From an uncultured Selenomonadaceae bacterium (GTDB lineage Bacteria; Bacillota; Negativicutes; Selenomonadales; Selenomonadaceae), in NCBI GenBank assembly GCA_902782705.1, contig CACZOL010000050.1, forward strand, positions 1-17,608: a stretch of DNA of 17,608 bases, read 5' to 3'. Of the stretch, positions 16,069 through 17,608 are shown piece by piece (position 1 is the first letter of the stretch; each line of letters starts with the position of its first letter). A program made the translations under genes and the position numbers. Below the pieces are notes generated by a model. It was not told the DNA's origin and did not search any database. It saw nothing but the letters and a program-made list of their open reading frames with translations.

Positions 16069-16839
16069 ATGAAAAGTATGAAAAAAGCTTTTGCTGTATT
16101 TTGGGCAGTGCTGATATTGGCTTTTGCTTCGACAGGGCAGGCGGTGGAGAACGAGAACAGCGTTTCGCCGGATGATTCGTCAGGCTTCGTGGAGCTGGCG
16201 GAGGCAGTGCCCGACGTTATTTTGGAGGTTCGTTACTATTCCACGTACAATTTTGTCGGCGACCGTATCGACGGCTATCTCGCGCCATGCGTCTTGATGA
16301 CGCGGGAAGCGGCGGAGGCGCTCAAGGCCGTTTCGGACGATGTGATAGCGCAAGGGTATCGGCTCAAGGTCTATGACGCCTATCGTCCGCAAATGGCGGT
16401 CAGTCATTTTGTGCGGTGGGCGGAGGATTTGACGGACGCCCGTATGAAGCCGTACTTTTATCCGAATGAGACAAAGGATGTGCTTTTCGAAAAGGGTTAT
16501 ATCGCCGCTAAATCGGGACACAGCCGCGGCAGCACCATCGACTTGACGTTGTTCGACATGGCGACGGGCAAGGAACTGGATATGGGCGGCACTTTTGATT
16601 ATTTCGGCGTCGAAAGTCACCCCGACTGGTGCGGCAATCCCAATACGCGGAAGTACGTGGGCAGAGTTGAAGGCGGCATCACCGAAGAACAATTCCGGAA
16701 TCGTATGATACTCCGCGCGGCAATGCTCCGCCACGGATTCAAGCCTCTTGATGAGGAATGGTGGCATTTCACGCTGAAAGACGAGCCTTATCCTGACACT
16801 TATTTCACGTTTCCGGTGCAGCCGATAGCAAGAGGATAA
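16069..16839 (+). CDS. Exported D-Ala-D-Ala dipeptidase (VanX/DdpX-like, peptidase M15)
   Basis: This zinc dipeptidase of the M15D family is predicted to hydrolyse D-alanyl-D-alanine. The 256-aa precursor starts with a signal peptide (two Lys, hydrophobic residues ~8-20, likely cleavage after STGQA at 25), placing it outside the cytoplasm, unlike cytoplasmic VanX. VanX-type active-site elements are present: Arg106 in YDAYRP, zinc ligands His151 and Asp158 in SGHSRGSTIDLT, and Glu230/His233 in EEWWHF. ATG 16069 follows AAAGGGAG at eight bases. No vanH, vanA, vanR or vanS gene is near, so glycopeptide resistance is unlikely. D-Ala scavenging or peptidoglycan turnover fits better. A terminator lies upstream and an A/T-rich gap downstream, so it is probably transcribed alone. 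Confidence 0.9.
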   Translation: MKSMKKAFAVFWAVLILAFASTGQAVENENSVSPDDSSGFVELAEAVPDVILEVRYYSTYNFVGDRIDGYLAPCVLMTREAAEALKAVSDDVIAQGYRLKVYDAYRPQMAVSHFVRWAEDLTDARMKPYFYPNETKDVLFEKGYIAAKSGHSRGSTIDLTLFDMATGKELDMGGTFDYFGVESHPDWCGNPNTRKYVGRVEGGITEEQFRNRMILRAAMLRHGFKPLDEEWWHFTLKDEPYPDTYFTFPVQPIARG

Positions 16840-16944
16840 CTTGCCGTTTATAGGACACGAAAAAATTTTTTAGTGATGCGTCAATTTTTTAAAAGTTGAA
16901 TTGTAACTATAAATGAAAAGGTATGACACAAAGGAGGCGAAAAC
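16840..16944 (+). promoter_or_regulatory. A/T-rich control region ahead of the precursor-like gene
   Basis: These 105 bases contain a perfect palindrome AAAAAATTTTTT (16860-16871), a 7-bp A/T-rich hairpin (16882-16898), TATAAAT (16908-16914) as a possible -10, and a very good ribosome site AAAGGAGG (16930-16937) seven bases before the ATG. ATAGGACA (16850-16857) also occurs upstream of the exporter genes at 9811-9818. No classical -35 box fits the -10. The region may combine the end of the dipeptidase transcript with the promoter and operator of the next gene. Confidence 0.45.
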
Positions 16945-17187
16945 ATGACGGACAAACAGATGCTGGATGTCGCCGAAATGGACGCTTTGTTCCGCCGCGT
17001 CGATTTCGCTGCCGAAAACCCTGCCCTTGCGGAGCAGCTTTGGGAGAAAATACAGATGAGACTAGCGGCAGAACGCGAGCTTTCCGAGGACGAGCTTTCC
17101 GAGCTTGCAGCGGCGGGCGCGCCAGAGATGCAGGCCGCTGAGGCGTTTCGGAACGTATTGCGGCAAAATGATCGTGGGCGGCCGTAA
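16945..17187 (+). CDS. Putative RiPP precursor peptide with Nif11/NHLP-like leader
   Basis: This 80-aa acidic, helical, cysteine-free protein has the layout of a C39-processed precursor. The N-terminal helix region DALFRRVDFAAENPALAEQL is followed by ELSEDELSELAAAG (residues 45-58), which closely resembles the leader ending E-L-S-x-x-E-L-x-x-V-A-G-G of Nif11/NHLP leader peptides. Cleavage after Gly58 would release a 22-residue basic core (59-80) ending RQNDRGRP. The core has no Cys, Ser or Thr, so lanthionine or azole formation is not possible on it. The perfect ribosome site AAAGGAGG suggests strong expression. The NHLM exporter with an intact C39 domain lies 4.9 kb upstream on the same strand. 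The family assignment is by motif only; it could instead be a small regulatory protein. Confidence 0.6.
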   Translation: MTDKQMLDVAEMDALFRRVDFAAENPALAEQLWEKIQMRLAAERELSEDELSELAAAGAPEMQAAEAFRNVLRQNDRGRP

Positions 17188-17232
17188 GTATATAATGTGT
17201 TTAGATAACATGAGAATCCATTTCGGACGTAG

Positions 17233-17495
17233 ATTGACAAAAACACGTTGACGAAGGTGCAAATCTGGAAGGCTCTGGCCTGCAAATATGCCGAAGAACT
17301 GATTGCGGTGGTGACGACCGCGGGCATCGAACGTACGAAGAACGAGGCAGGGGCCAAGGCGTATATGGTGGAGAAGGTCGATTATGAGATGGAAAGGCGT
17401 TGCTGGAGAAAGCGGCGGGCGACGTCAAATTCTGCTATGTGGTCGACCATTTCGCGATGAAGTACGGCACGATGAGTTTAGTAACAGATAGGTGA
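17233..17495 (+). pseudogene. Small frameshifted gene of unknown family
   Basis: The frame open from 17233 (possible TTG start at 17248) reads as normal protein, VQIWKALACKYAEELIAVV and on to VEKVDYEME, up to base 17394, then turns into an Arg/Trp/Cys/Ser-rich stretch ending at TGA 17458-17460. One frame over, from 17397, coding-like sequence continues (ALLEKAAGDVKFCYVVDHF, then AMKYGTMSLVTDR) to TGA 17493-17495. A single missing base near 17395 (GAA A-G GCG, giving MEKALLEK if restored) reconciles both halves into one protein of about 81 residues from TTG 17248. No family is recognised. No good ribosome site precedes 17248, so the 5' end may also be damaged or start elsewhere. A sequencing error is possible. 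Confidence 0.5.
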
Positions 17496-17500
17496 ACAAC

Positions 17501-17608
17501 TTGGACAGACAATATAGGTGTAAAACGCTGATTGTCGGTGCAGGGCTTGCGGGGGCGACCTTGGGTTTCCTGCTGCGGAAAGCCGGGGACGACGTGCTGC
17601 TGTTGGAG
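17501..17608 (+). CDS. N-terminus of an FAD/NAD(P)-binding protein (truncated by window end)
   Basis: Only the first 36 codons are in the window. After a short lead comes a Rossmann beta-alpha-beta dinucleotide-binding fold, LIVGAGLAGATLGFLLRKAG (GxGxxG) ending in VLLLE, whose Glu would contact the adenosine ribose. This is typical of FAD-dependent oxidoreductases, including UDP-galactopyranose mutase, which I cannot distinguish here. The TTG at 17501 follows AGGTGA (17490-17495) with good spacing. An in-frame GTG at 17492 would overlap the stop of the preceding frameshifted gene as GTGA, which would suggest translational coupling. Whether it modifies the nearby precursor-like peptide is unknown. 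Confidence 0.7.
   Translation, partial: MDRQYRCKTLIVGAGLAGATLGFLLRKAGDDVLLLE

Noticed and set aside
16069..16839. Vancomycin resistance cassette
   Set aside because: Only a VanX-like enzyme is present, with a signal peptide. There is no VanH dehydrogenase, VanA ligase or VanRS two-component pair.
17234..17239. Perfect TTGACA -35 hexamer
   Set aside because: No -10-like sequence occurs 16-18 bases downstream (the position reads GTGCAA), and it lies just inside the start of the frameshifted gene.
1..17608. CRISPR arrays, tRNA/rRNA genes, insertion sequences
   Set aside because: No spaced direct repeats, cloverleaf sequences or transposase-like proteins were seen on either strand by reading.

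Overview
The window most resembles a chromosomal segment of a diderm Firmicute of the Negativicutes (Selenomonas-like). This placement is inferred from moderate GC content, a complete minCDE set inside an mre/mrdA/rodA cluster, a signal-peptide-bearing periplasmic-type enzyme, and the families present. No rRNA or other phylogenetic marker lies in the window. All recognised genes are on the + strand, there is no gene-free stretch over 300 bases, and I saw no tRNA, rRNA, CRISPR array, transposase or integrase.

Region 1 (1-4640) is a cell-shape and division operon. It holds the 3' end of mreC, then mreD, mrdA (PBP2), minC, minD and minE, mostly overlapping or tightly spaced, and ends at a strong rho-independent terminator after minE. 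MreC/MreD/PBP2 build the elongation machinery and MinCDE place the division site.

Region 2 (4663-9798) carries rodA (the SEDS glycosyltransferase partner of PBP2), a radical SAM protein with an N-terminal B12-binding-like region (TIGR03960-type), its habitual partner (DUF2344/TIGR03936-type) and ribonuclease G (rng). The genes abut or overlap and look like one transcription unit. In many Firmicutes rng is followed by rplU-rpmA-obg. Here it is followed by accessory genes.

Region 3 (9799-17608) is accessory and centres on peptide export. Two consecutive ABC transporter genes match the NHLM bacteriocin-export pair: a C39 peptidase/ABC protein, then an ABC protein with a long N-terminal extension. 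After them come a two-CBS-domain protein, an ECF-type sigma factor closed by a long hairpin terminator, a secreted VanX-like D-Ala-D-Ala dipeptidase, and an 80-residue protein that looks like a RiPP precursor (acidic leader ending in an Ala-Gly processing-type motif). Next is a small frameshifted gene of unknown family and the start of a flavoprotein that runs off the window.

Working model (inference): the precursor-like peptide is a candidate substrate of the C39/NHLM exporter, with the sigma factor as a possible regulator. No HlyD-type adaptor and no recognisable RiPP-modifying enzyme is visible, unless the truncated flavoprotein is one. The predicted core has no Cys, Ser or Thr, so lanthipeptide or azole chemistry on it is unlikely. 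This cluster is the best candidate in the window for an undescribed system.
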